Positions 1 to 6,920 of a DNA stretch of 7,725 nucleotides are shown here, one piece after another (the first letter of the stretch is position 1; each line of letters starts with the position of its first letter). Source of the stretch: Candidatus Merdenecus merdavium (GTDB lineage Bacteria > Bacillota > Clostridia > Lachnospirales > Lachnospiraceae); contig DVLR01000135.1 of assembly GCA_018715425.1 (NCBI GenBank), positions 1 through 7,725 on the forward strand, in the 5' to 3' direction. Both the position numbers and the translations under genes were made by a program. The notes beneath the pieces are model-generated. The model was not told the DNA's origin. It saw only the letters and a list, made by a program, of their open reading frames with translations, and did not search any database.

Positions 1-13
1 GAGGAGGGAAAAG

Positions 14-1222
14 GTGAGCTTAAAAAAAAGAGCATTTTGTTATATAACAAGAAAAAAGTCAAAAACAGTGGTTTTATTTTTAGTTCTTCTGCTTGTAAAT
101 ACGATGATTTTATCTACAGTAATAATATTAAGAGCCTCAACAGAAGAGAAAAAAGCACTGCAGGAAAGAACGAATTCGAAAATCATTGCAGAAATCCAGG
201 ATGAAAAGCAACTTATTACAGAGGATGAATTAAAGAAATTGGAAAGTATGGACAATGTCAAGAAAATAAATTCATCCTTAAAGGTAGTAGCTTATCCGTA
301 TGATTTTCAATTGATATCTTATAGTGAAAGCGATTCGGAAAAAAATATCCAGTTACAATTGGCAGCATATGATGATTTTAGTGCAGATGGACCATTTGCA
401 GATAGCCAAGTGAGGCTTATTAAGGGGGGATATCCACGGAAACAAAATGAAATTGTGATAAATAAAGTATTGGCAGATTATAATTCCTTGACAGTTGGAA
501 GTAGTTTGACCATAGAAACCGAAAAAGGAATTGAAATAACCGCAACTGTATCTGGAGTTTATAGTTACGGACTGGAAGAAAAGCAGGGAGAAGAAACCTT
601 GGCAGTGTATAGAATAGAAAATACAATTTATACCAGATCAGAGTTTGCAGTAGATTTTCAATCTGAACGGGGATACGAAAGCGTTGCCATTTATCTCATC
701 AATCCAGAACAGATGGATGAAACGGCTGAAAGGTTGGCAGTTTTATTAGATGACAAGGTTTCAATTTCAAAGTCAGATATGTTGTTCCAAAAAATGAGAG
801 CACCATTGGAACAGGTAGTGCGGATAGTGAAGTTAATGTTGATACTCACGATAGGAACTTCCATGATTGTAATTACACTGTTGCTATGTATGTGGATGAG
901 AGCAAGAAAAAAGGAAATAGCAGTGTATGTCAGCTTAGGAGAATCAAAGAGAAATATTTTTCTACAGGTTAGTTTGGAAAGCTTAATCGTTTTTTTGGCA
1001 TCAGCACTATTGTCCCTGTTTACTGGTAGTTTTGCAGCATGGTGCTTAAACTGGATCGTTATGGATCAGAACACTGCAAAGCTTCAGATAGGAATACAAA
1101 GAACTGATGCAGGATGTTTAGTGGTAGTCGGAATTGCCATATTGCTTGTAGGAGTAGGGATTTCTTTATTTCCTGTATTGCAGACAAATCCAAAAGATAT
1201 TTTATCAGAAATGGAGGGATAA
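14..1222 (+). CDS. FtsX/MacB-type ABC transporter permease (402 aa)
   Basis: This is a membrane subunit of an ABC transporter of the FtsX/MacB class. Family members do not usually form a classical channel; they couple ATP hydrolysis to extrusion, or to mechanical signalling, across the membrane. The topology is typical: a basic N-terminus, TM1 at about residues 19-40, a large extracellular domain at about 45-268 resembling the MacB periplasmic core, then three C-terminal TMs at about 271-293, 321-346 and 367-387. The FtsX core is visible around 296-325 (RARKKEIAVYVSLGESKRN), and the protein ends in NPKDILSEM, a tail nearly shared with the next gene. I chose the GTG at 14 because AGGAGG at 2-7 sits 6 bases upstream; the frame is open to the window edge but contains that site. 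The stop is 2 bases before the next start. Family assignment is firm; the substrate is unknown. Confidence 0.9.
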   Translation: MSLKKRAFCYITRKKSKTVVLFLVLLLVNTMILSTVIILRASTEEKKALQERTNSKIIAEIQDEKQLITEDELKKLESMDNVKKINSSLKVVAYPYDFQLISYSESDSEKNIQLQLAAYDDFSADGPFADSQVRLIKGGYPRKQNEIVINKVLADYNSLTVGSSLTIETEKGIEITATVSGVYSYGLEEKQGEETLAVYRIENTIYTRSEFAVDFQSERGYESVAIYLINPEQMDETAERLAVLLDDKVSISKSDMLFQKMRAPLEQVVRIVKLMLILTIGTSMIVITLLLCMWMRARKKEIAVYVSLGESKRNIFLQVSLESLIVFLASALLSLFTGSFAAWCLNWIVMDQNTAKLQIGIQRTDAGCLVVVGIAILLVGVGISLFPVLQTNPKDILSEMEG

Positions 1223-1224
1223 GA

Positions 1225-2658
1225 ATGGGTGTTTTACAGAGGGGTGTTTATTCTGTTATCAGAAAACCAATAAAGAGTCTATTGCTTTTAGTGGTTGTGA
1301 CGGTAATCAGCAGTTTTTTTATAGCTGGGCTAGCCAGTAAATCGGCCAGTGTTTTAGTACAGGATTCCACTAGGCAAGCTGCTGGAGCAACACTCCGTTT
1401 AGAAGGAAATGAAGAAAACCGTCATACCAGAATGGATGAAGCGATGAAAATAATAGGAGAAGATCAGAGTGGAAACTATCAGGGGTATTATCAGGAACAG
1501 CTGGAAAATGGCAGTTGGAAAACAGGAACTGATAATTCATTTGAAACAATAAAGGAAGATGATGTTAAAAGGATTGCGAGGGTGGATGGAGTCGAAGACT
1601 ATAATCTTATTACAGTTCCTACTATAGTTAATCCCGTAAATTTTAAAAGAATTGAGAATCTAGAAACAGACCAGAGTAATGATGTTGGGGGCGTCAATTT
1701 GAGGGGAAATCGTATCATGGATATGGATGTTGACGCAGGAAAAATTGAAATTTTGGAAGGAAGAATGATTGAAGAAAATAACAAGGACGTATGTGTAATA
1801 TCGCAGGAGCTGGCTCAATTAAATGATTTGAAAATAGGAGATATGATGGAATTCAACGATTATAGAAATAAAGAGAATTCTACGATATACGGTGCTACTG
1901 TAATAGGAATTTATAAAGCGGTGCAGGAATTGAAACCAATTATGTCTGGAGATTCTTACCGTTCAGAAAATACAATTTTTACTGATATGCATTTTCCAGA
2001 AAAACCATCTGGGGATGAAGGAAATCCACTTTTCCAATATGCAATTTTTAAGGTTTCTGATGTCGATTTGTATGATCAGATAAAAGAAGACATTCTTAAT
2101 GTTGATATTGAGTGGAGTAGATATGATTTGATTGACAACAACGGTAATATAGAAACTATGGCACAGAATTTCAATAGTATGGAAAAAATCAGTGACATTC
2201 TACTGATTTTAATTTCAGCAGTAAGTTTTGCAATATTAATTTTGATTTTCATCTTCTGGATGAGAAATCGCATTCAAGAAATCGGTATATATATGGCACT
2301 TGGTGAAGAAAAGCGAAACATATTAGGGCAGTTTTTATGGGAAGCAATGCTCATAGGATTGATAGGTTTATTATTATCTTTTGTACTTTCTCCAATATTG
2401 TCAGAAGTAACAGCAGCTTATTTGGCACAGGAAACAGTGAAACAGCAGGAAGAACAGGATGCAGCAAATTTAAATCAAGTAGCATCGGATGCACCTGAAA
2501 TAGAGCAGAATATACAAGGTGTTGAAATTCACATAACATCTTTGATGATTTTGGTGGATATTGCGATAGTTGCTATACTATTGTTTGTTTCAGTTTTTTT
2601 AGCTGGCATCGTAATTATGAGAAGAAAACCTAAAGAGATATTAAATGAGATGGGATAA
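1225..2658 (+). CDS. FtsX/MacB-type ABC transporter permease, larger partner (477 aa)
   Basis: This is the second permease of the same transporter, probably forming a heterodimer with the first. TM1 lies at about residues 18-37. An extracellular domain of nearly 285 residues (38-322) follows, and then TMs at about 323-346, 371-393 and 438-464. The FtsX core is clear (RNRIQEIGIYMALGEEKRN, about 347-365), and the C-terminus KPKEILNEMG mirrors that of the upstream permease. Between the last two TMs is an extra glutamine/acid-rich loop (about 400-432) that the first permease lacks. The frame is open back to 1114, but the ATG at 1225 is preferred: GGAGGG at 1213-1218 is 6 bases upstream, and residues from there give a clean short cytoplasmic end followed by TM1. 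The earlier ATG would overlap the first gene by more than 100 bases. The substrate is unknown. Confidence 0.9.
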   Translation: MGVLQRGVYSVIRKPIKSLLLLVVVTVISSFFIAGLASKSASVLVQDSTRQAAGATLRLEGNEENRHTRMDEAMKIIGEDQSGNYQGYYQEQLENGSWKTGTDNSFETIKEDDVKRIARVDGVEDYNLITVPTIVNPVNFKRIENLETDQSNDVGGVNLRGNRIMDMDVDAGKIEILEGRMIEENNKDVCVISQELAQLNDLKIGDMMEFNDYRNKENSTIYGATVIGIYKAVQELKPIMSGDSYRSENTIFTDMHFPEKPSGDEGNPLFQYAIFKVSDVDLYDQIKEDILNVDIEWSRYDLIDNNGNIETMAQNFNSMEKISDILLILISAVSFAILILIFIFWMRNRIQEIGIYMALGEEKRNILGQFLWEAMLIGLIGLLLSFVLSPILSEVTAAYLAQETVKQQEEQDAANLNQVASDAPEIEQNIQGVEIHITSLMILVDIAIVAILLFVSVFLAGIVIMRRKPKEILNEMG

Positions 2659-2675
2659 AGGAGAAAAAAAGTAAA

Positions 2676-3371
2676 ATGATTTTAGAAGTGAAGAATGTTG
2701 TATATTATTACAAAGCTAATAAAACAAGAAAAATATTAGATGAAGTTTCTTATTCTTTTGAGAACGGAAAAATGTATGCAATTTTAGGGGCTAGTGGATC
2801 TGGAAAAACCACATTTTTATCTTTACTGGCAGGATTGGATACACCTATAGCTGGGGAAATCCTTTATGCAGGCGAGGATATTCGGAAAAAGGGGTTGAAT
2901 TATCACAGGAAAAATAATATTTCGCTGGTATTTCAAAATTACAATCTGATTGATTATCTGACACCAAAAGAAAATGTAATGCTGGGTGGAAACAAGACTG
3001 CAGAAAAGCTATTGGAAACGGTTGGAATCCCCATGGAAGACTGGAATAGAAAGATTCTTCAGTTATCTGGAGGACAACAGCAGCGGGTTGCGATTGCCAG
3101 GGCACTAGCAAGTTCGGCAAGAGTATTACTGGCAGATGAACCAACGGGTAATCTCGATGAAGAAATTTCCAAAGAAATTATAAAAATTTTACTAGACAGC
3201 GCACACGAATTAGGAAAATGTGTAATCGTGGTTACTCATAGTAGTGAGGTGGCTTCAGCAGCGGATGCGATTATTAAAATCAATCTCGGAAAAATTACAG
3301 AAGAAAAAACACATAAACCATACAAAGAATACGCAGAAATCTTAAAGAATAATGATACGATAATTTTATAG
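2676..3371 (+). CDS. ABC transporter ATP-binding protein, MacB/LolD/BceA class (231 aa)
   Basis: This is the cytoplasmic ATPase that drives the two permeases. All catalytic motifs are present in order: Walker A GASGSGKT (residues 38-45), Q-loop Q87 in VFQNYN, signature LSGGQQQR (130-137), Walker B VLLADEP (150-156) followed by the TGNLD D-loop (157-161), and switch histidine H188 in VTHSS. The length, the LADEPTGNLD stretch and pairing with FtsX-type permeases place it in the FtsE/LolD/MacB/BceA group rather than among importers. Its stop-to-start gap from the second permease is 17 bases. AAAGGAG at 2657-2663 overlaps the permease stop and is 12 bases from the ATG, a little long but usable. 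The last 20 or so residues are a lysine-rich extension after the conserved core. No motif is missing, so it should be active. Confidence 0.95.
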   Translation: MILEVKNVVYYYKANKTRKILDEVSYSFENGKMYAILGASGSGKTTFLSLLAGLDTPIAGEILYAGEDIRKKGLNYHRKNNISLVFQNYNLIDYLTPKENVMLGGNKTAEKLLETVGIPMEDWNRKILQLSGGQQQRVAIARALASSARVLLADEPTGNLDEEISKEIIKILLDSAHELGKCVIVVTHSSEVASAADAIIKINLGKITEEKTHKPYKEYAEILKNNDTIIL

Positions 3372-3378
3372 AAGAAGG

Positions 3379-3951
3379 ATGGTAAATAAAAAGGTGAAAA
3401 TTATAATTTATCTCATGCTTTTTACTTTTGTAATAGCGGGAGCAACAGGATGTAGCCCAGAGACTACGAGTACTGACCAAACAGAAAAAATCTTACAAGA
3501 TACTCATGATGAAACAGAATACACAGAGAAAAATACAATATCAGATCTGAATAATAATGAAACCGATTATGGTCACGAAAGTGGTTCGCAAGAAGTAACA
3601 GATGATTTGGATGAAACTGATATTTTTGATTCGTCAGATTTGCAAGGAACTGTTTTAGAGTTTACGGACTCTGGATGTACGATATCTCCACAGGCATATG
3701 AAGGAGATAATCTTGCATATGAAGCGGCGGAAGGGGTCGAAGATGATGCGGAAAAGGTACTGGTATTGTACACTGATGATGTAAAATTTCATCTTGCAGT
3801 GGCTAATGCAGCACAGCAAGCAGTGGAAAGTGTAGAGAGCGCAAAAAAAAGTGATTTGAAGAAACAGTCGGAAGTATACTTATTTGGTAGTTATCAGGAA
3901 GATAATACATTTTTGGCAACAAAAGTAGTTGTTGTAAAATGGAATAGTTAA
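3379..3951 (+). CDS. Putative surface lipoprotein with acidic linker (190 aa)
   Basis: I do not recognise this protein. It opens with a lysine-rich end, a hydrophobic stretch (about residues 8-22) and ATGC, a plausible though not canonical lipobox with acylated Cys25. That predicts an anchored protein on the outer face of the membrane. Residues 26-86 form a polar, very acidic linker with no predicted fold. Residues 87-190 look globular: alternating strand-like segments and a GTVLEF...VYLFGSYQEDNTFLATKVVVV pattern. This resembles the small OB-like DUF5666-type domains by eye only. The start is ambiguous: the ATG at 3379 abuts its only purine tract (AGAAGG, 3373-3378). A GTG at 3394 is 11 bases from GAAGGATGG and would give MKIIIYLMLF, also a good signal. 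It follows the ATPase stop by 7 bases and probably serves the transporter as an accessory or sensing protein; that role is inference. Confidence 0.8.
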   Translation: MVNKKVKIIIYLMLFTFVIAGATGCSPETTSTDQTEKILQDTHDETEYTEKNTISDLNNNETDYGHESGSQEVTDDLDETDIFDSSDLQGTVLEFTDSGCTISPQAYEGDNLAYEAAEGVEDDAEKVLVLYTDDVKFHLAVANAAQQAVESVESAKKSDLKKQSEVYLFGSYQEDNTFLATKVVVVKWNS

Positions 3952-3957
3952 AACGGA

Positions 3958-4090
3958 GGTTTTTAGGATACCCCGTGAAGCGAGTAGGTTATCCCCGCCC
4001 AGAGCAAACTTCTCCGGGAAGTGTGGGGCCACACTAGTTGTTTATACGCCTCAATGCTTATAACGGAAAGGTCGCCTTTACCAGTTTTTA
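3958..4090 (+). ncRNA. GC-rich multi-hairpin segment; candidate structured RNA or IS200/IS605 3'-end relic
   Basis: The base composition jumps to well above half G+C in roughly 3970-4035, in contrast to flanking DNA. Several consecutive hairpins can be drawn: GGATACC (3966-3972) with GGTTATCC (3987-3994, one bulge); ACTTC (4008-4012) with GAAGT (4018-4022); GTGTG (4021-4025) with CACAC (4030-4034), which competes for two bases with the previous one; TTATA (4042-4046) with TATAA (4059-4063); and GGAAAGG (4065-4071) with CCTTTACC (4075-4082). One frame reads GYPVKRVGYPRPEQTSPGSV and stops at 4035-4037. Its proline-rich style, and the GTGAAGCGAGTAGG stretch, remind me of the 3' part of tnpB genes, where the omega RNA overlaps. 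No transposase body is present, so that is a guess. It could equally be a trailer structure of the operon mRNA. Confidence 0.35.
4065..4089 (+). terminator. Rho-independent terminator candidate for the transporter operon
   Basis: GGAAAGG pairs with CCTTTACC across a TCG loop with one bulged A, giving seven pairs of which four are G-C. After AG the strand runs TTTTT (4085-4089). It lies about 115 bases after the lipoprotein stop, and no gene lies between them, so it is the natural end of the ABC operon transcript. The T tract is short and not immediately adjacent to the stem, so termination may be incomplete. Confidence 0.5.
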
Positions 4091-4220
4091 TATAAAAATA
4101 GGATCGGAATAATCATAGCAAAACGAAGATATTTCACTTTCAGCGATACCGTTATTTGATTTTCCTTGCATTTTGTGAAGAAGTATTATTTTTCTATTTA
4201 TATTATAGCAGCGTGGTAAA
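4091..4220. other. AT-rich spacer without recognised content
   Basis: Between the terminator-like hairpin and the weak ORF at 4221 I see no ribosome binding site, no convincing promoter pair and no long repeat. Base composition returns to AT-rich. It may be decayed sequence, given the possible mobile-element relic on its left. Confidence 0.4.
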
Positions 4221-4448
4221 ATGTTCTTTATAACTCTGTTTTTATTGAATCCTTTGATAAAATTGGTTCTAAAAAGGCTGCGTATTCATAATACACATGA
4301 ATATCATGATTATTATACACCAGAGGCAAGCGATTTGTTAAAAAATCATCATACATTAATAAAGCCAGTAAGTAATTATGTTTCTATCATATTGGCTGGG
4401 AGAAAACCTATCCTATCTAATGTAATCTGTCCATATAATGCTGGCTAG
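4221..4448 (+). CDS. Weakly supported ORF, unknown (75 aa)
   Basis: An ATG-initiated frame encodes a hydrophobic start (FFITLFLLNPLIKLVL) followed by a polar histidine- and tyrosine-rich stretch (NTHEYHDYYTPEASDLL). I do not recognise a family. There is no Shine-Dalgarno sequence ahead of the ATG (AGCAGCGTGGTAAA), and the frame upstream is closed by a TAG at 4206-4208. It could be the truncated end of a membrane protein, a fragment linked to the possible mobile-element relic on its left, or a chance frame. Nothing on the opposite strand is better. Confidence 0.2.
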   Translation: MFFITLFLLNPLIKLVLKRLRIHNTHEYHDYYTPEASDLLKNHHTLIKPVSNYVSIILAGRKPILSNVICPYNAG

Positions 4449-4537
4449 AGAGAGAGGTTGGGGAAGATAACGCTATAAAGTAATGCAATCAACAAGGTAG
4501 TATCCAGATGATGATGCGATACGAGTCGCTTTCCAGA
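4449..4537. other. Convergent gap downstream of the sensor kinase gene
   Basis: These 89 bases hold the 3' side of the leftward two-component operon. I found no stem followed by a T tract on the minus strand. The only symmetry is a weak GCGA/TCGC pair inside 4514-4528. Termination of the kinase transcript is therefore not explained by what is visible here. Confidence 0.4.
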
Positions 4538-5848
4538 CTATATTAGGGGTTCATTTAAATTTAGTGCGATTATGGTATGGAAGGTATGATTATCATCATC
4601 AAAGTAAACCTGCATGGTTCCATGATATCGATCAACAATCCTCTGAATGCTCTTCATGCCAAAACCATGCCGTTTGGAAGCTTTATTTCTGGTACGTAGT
4701 TTCCCTGTTTCAGGAGAAAATGGATTTGTACAACAGGAATTTTCCAGTGTAATAATGGTGAGATCGGTATTCTCTCTTGGGCTTACACTAAGCTCAATAA
4801 AGGAGTCTGAGGCGATTCTGGCTGATTCACAGGCATTGTCTAGTAAATTACAGAAAAGAGAACTTATGTCATGTTCATTCATAAAATCAATACTATGATT
4901 ACGAACATCAAAATGAACTGATATATGATTCTTTTGAGCCTCCCTTTGATAACGACATAAAATGGCATTTAAAAATTCATGATTACAGATTCGTATAGAT
5001 GCTTTTAGTTCAGAGGAATCAAAAACGTGTTCAAGATAAAGTGATATCTTTTCAAAATCATGTTGTTCGTTAAGTACAGAAATAGCTTGTAAATGCTTCT
5101 TGATATCATGGATGAGAATTTTCTGATTCTCGTCCTGCTCAAGGAGCATTTTATAGTAATCAGATTCTTTTTGAATTTGTAATTGGAGTGCGGTAAAAGC
5201 TTCATTCTTATTCTTCATATATTCATATACACCAAAAATAATTAAATTGAGTAAGAGAATGAAGAATGTACTAACCATAAGCATCACGGATATTTGTTGA
5301 GATAGATCAGTATAATAAACCGTTATTGTAAAACATGTAGTAAGAATCCATGTGGAAAGACACGGAACAAGGCAAAGAATGAAAGTTTCTTTCATGGAGA
5401 TGGCCGACGATTCGTTTGCATTTGAGACATAGTGTGAGATGAAGTAGAGAATTAAAAAATATAAAAGTTTACTTAATATTGAGGCCAAAAATAAAGAAAC
5501 AGTGTTTATAGAGTTACTATACAAGGCACTAGCCAAATTGGTAAAAATGGAAAGAATAATTTCTTCACTTGCAGCCATGGAAACTGTAATAATAAAAATA
5601 TGAAACAGAGCAGTTGGAAGTTTCTGACGGTACATATAAGCAATATAGAGAAAATTTAACAAAATAAATGTGCAAATATTGATATATGGATTTTGAAGAA
5701 ATGATATTGCATACAAAATTCCGTAAATGAGCATAATCAGTCCATAATGAAAAAAAGGACGCCGTTCGGAAGTAAATACATTTGAACAATACAGAGATAA
5801 AATCAATGCCTCTGAAACATAGATAAAAAAATAACATAATGCAGTCAT
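4538..5848 (-). CDS. GHKL-family sensor histidine kinase, AgrC-like (436 aa)
   Basis: This is a membrane sensor kinase that should autophosphorylate and pass phosphate to the LytTR regulator encoded just upstream. The N-terminal half (about residues 3-208) has six or seven hydrophobic segments and few charges, the usual sensing module of AgrC-like kinases. A linker helix follows (about 209-240). The dimerisation/phosphoacceptor box is ILIHDIKKHLQ, with H247 the likely site. The ATPase part has the N-box NLLDNACESA (334-343) and the G-box HGFGMKSI (394-401), as in the GHKL HATPase_c_5 type. There is no clear second G-box, which is normal here. The frame also offers an ATG at 5854 overlapping the regulator's TAA by one base. 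I prefer the ATG at 5848 because GAGG at 5857-5860 is 8 bases away from it and only 2 from the other. The ligand is unknown; AgrC-like kinases often sense peptides. Confidence 0.9.
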   Translation of the reverse strand: MTALCYFFIYVSEALILSLYCSNVFTSERRPFFHYGLIMLIYGILYAISFLQNPYINICTFILLNFLYIAYMYRQKLPTALFHIFIITVSMAASEEIILSIFTNLASALYSNSINTVSLFLASILSKLLYFLILYFISHYVSNANESSAISMKETFILCLVPCLSTWILTTCFTITVYYTDLSQQISVMLMVSTFFILLLNLIIFGVYEYMKNKNEAFTALQLQIQKESDYYKMLLEQDENQKILIHDIKKHLQAISVLNEQHDFEKISLYLEHVFDSSELKASIRICNHEFLNAILCRYQREAQKNHISVHFDVRNHSIDFMNEHDISSLFCNLLDNACESARIASDSFIELSVSPRENTDLTIITLENSCCTNPFSPETGKLRTRNKASKRHGFGMKSIQRIVDRYHGTMQVYFDDDNHTFHTIIALNLNEPLI

Positions 5849-5853
5849 GATCA

Positions 5854-6561
5854 TTACCTCGTACTTTCTAAATAAAGCAGATATGTGTCTTTAAAACTGG
5901 AATATTTACGTCGTGTTAAATAAGCTGTGAGCTGGTTATTATATAGGTAGATGAGTTCATGGTCAAATGAAGTAATATGGAACATGTTCACGATAAAGCT
6001 ACGATGGGATTGGAAGAAAGTCTGTGAAGGTAGCATATCAATCCAATATTTCATAGAATGAATGGACTCATAATCAGCGGCAGTAGTATGAACAATGATT
6101 TTGCGGCCGATGGCTTCAATACTGATAAGTTCAATGGAATAAACAGAATGAACACCGTTTTTTGTTTCAATTGGAAGCTTTTTTGTAAATGAAGTATAGA
6201 GAGAAATCGCATCTTTCATATTGCGATAAAGTCGTTGCTTATCAATTGGTTTGGAAAGATAACGAAATACATGGAAACGCATAGCATCATCCAAATATTC
6301 AATATAAGAGGTAACAATGAAAATAATGACAGATTCATTTTGCTTCTTTAATTCTTTTCCAACATAAATACCGTTAAGTCCAGGCATTTCAATGTCTAAA
6401 AAGACAATATCTTTGTCACCCGTATCGGATAAGAGACTTTCTCCACTATAAAAAGTTTCAATTTCAAGATTCTTTAAGTTATTTTTCTTGAAATAGTCTA
6501 TTAGTAATTTTGAAAGATTTTCTGTAATCAATGGATCATCGTCACATATTAAAATGCGCAT
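5854..6561 (-). CDS. LytTR-family response regulator, AgrA/VirR-like (235 aa)
   Basis: This is a cytoplasmic transcription regulator activated by phosphorylation. The receiver domain (about residues 1-122) has the acidic cluster D7-D9, phosphoacceptor D56 in VFLDIEMPG, T84 and K104 in YLSKPID, so it should be functional. Residues of about 130-235 form a LytTR DNA-binding domain with the hallmark FFQSHRSFIVNM (182-193). LytTR proteins bind pairs of short direct repeats near promoters; I could not identify such a pair in the window with confidence. The open frame extends to a GTG at 6582, but the start at 6561 (MRILICDDD) is favoured. GAGG at 6570-6573 is 8 bases upstream of it, and receivers of this family begin almost exactly there. 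It is the first gene of a two-gene operon with the kinase, whose start is translationally coupled to this stop. Confidence 0.92.
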   Translation of the reverse strand: MRILICDDDPLITENLSKLLIDYFKKNNLKNLEIETFYSGESLLSDTGDKDIVFLDIEMPGLNGIYVGKELKKQNESVIIFIVTSYIEYLDDAMRFHVFRYLSKPIDKQRLYRNMKDAISLYTSFTKKLPIETKNGVHSVYSIELISIEAIGRKIIVHTTAADYESIHSMKYWIDMLPSQTFFQSHRSFIVNMFHITSFDHELIYLYNNQLTAYLTRRKYSSFKDTYLLYLESTR

Positions 6562-6598
6562 TTTCATCACCTCAATATTCACTGAATCTAATATATTT

Positions 6599-6628
6599 AT
6601 TATAAGGTTGTAGAAATAATACTGTCAA
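6599..6628 (-). promoter_or_regulatory. Consensus sigma-A promoter for the two-component operon
   Basis: Read on the minus strand, TTGACA (6628-6623) is followed after 18 bases by TATAAT (6604-6599), both perfect matches to the vegetative consensus. Transcription would start near 6592, leaving a short leader of about 30 bases to the regulator's start. The leader contains a small symmetry, ATTCA-C-TGAAT on the plus strand near 6578-6588, that could be an operator, though it is short. No LytTR-type direct repeat overlaps it, so basal constitutive expression is likely. Confidence 0.75.
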
Positions 6629-6647
6629 TGGATGAGTATGAAAAGAC

Positions 6648-6686
6648 AAAAAAACATAGATTTTGGTCATTATCAAAATCTATGTT
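6648..6686 (-). terminator. Perfect 13-bp hairpin with T7 tail, leftward terminator
   Basis: AACATAGATTTTG (6653-6665) and CAAAATCTATGTT (6674-6686) are exact inverted repeats around an 8-base loop. On the minus strand the stem is followed by TTTTTTT (6654-6648, the first two bases inside the stem). On the plus strand it is followed by AAGAAC, so it works leftward only. It lies 20 bases upstream of the two-component promoter and would block read-through into that operon. The stem is AT-rich, so efficiency is uncertain. Confidence 0.65.
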
Positions 6687-6892
6687 AAGAACAGCGTTGA
6701 ATAGGATATTGAATTATTTGAAATATTAAGTTATTCGGCGAGTATGCGGAACTGTCAAAGTATGTTTCATCAGGGATAATATTAGTATCTTTTTTTCAAT
6801 TGCCAGTTGTAATAATGAAAAATATTAAATCTTAGTTTGAATGCTAAAAAACACCAAAAAGAATACGAAAATGTCGTTTTAAACAAAGGGTA
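6687..6892. other. Gene-free stretch, possible relic
   Basis: No intact gene is visible on either strand. On the minus strand a 36-codon open frame (6688-6795) has no start codon. It reads KKDTNIIPDETYFDSSAY onward and stops at 6687-6685, exactly at the edge of the leftward terminator, as the tail of a lost gene would. On the plus strand an ATG at 6841 begins MLKNTKKNTKMSF, without a ribosome binding site, and hits a stop after 13 codons. A plus-strand frame through the hairpin (from ATG 6628, 33 codons) also lacks a ribosome binding site. Confidence 0.35.
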
Positions 6893-6920
6893 TTGATATT
6901 AACAAAGCCAATGGTATATT
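6893..6920 (+). promoter_or_regulatory. Promoter-like site ahead of the small secreted-protein frame
   Basis: TTGATA (6893-6898) and TATATT (6915-6920) are separated by 16 bases, each one or two bases from consensus. Initiation would fall near 6927, inside the start-less frame that ends at 7157, so the message would begin without a usable start codon for that frame. In DNA this AT-rich such pairs also arise by chance. Confidence 0.35.

Noticed and set aside
14..3371. A BceAB-type bacitracin resistance transporter with its BceRS system.
   Set aside because: BceB is one large permease of about 600-650 residues with ten TMs and pairs with an OmpR-type regulator; here there are two four-TM permeases and a LytTR regulator.
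3966..4037. An actual tnpB coding end.
   Set aside because: The frame GYPVKRVGYPRP has no zinc-ribbon or RuvC motifs upstream, since that DNA encodes the lipoprotein in another frame; only a relic or RNA interpretation remains.
4564..4898. Plus-strand frames of 62 and 83 codons opposite the kinase gene.
   Set aside because: They lie wholly inside the conserved ATPase part of the kinase, lack ribosome binding sites and have no sensible protein character; they are antisense shadows.
6628..6729. A 33-codon plus-strand frame (MDEYEKTKKHRFWSLSKSML onward), possibly an amphipathic peptide or AgrD-like pheromone.
   Set aside because: No ribosome binding site precedes the ATG, the frame runs through the perfect hairpin, it lacks the AgrD Cys/Ser-containing ring region, and its first bases overlap a consensus promoter on the other strand.
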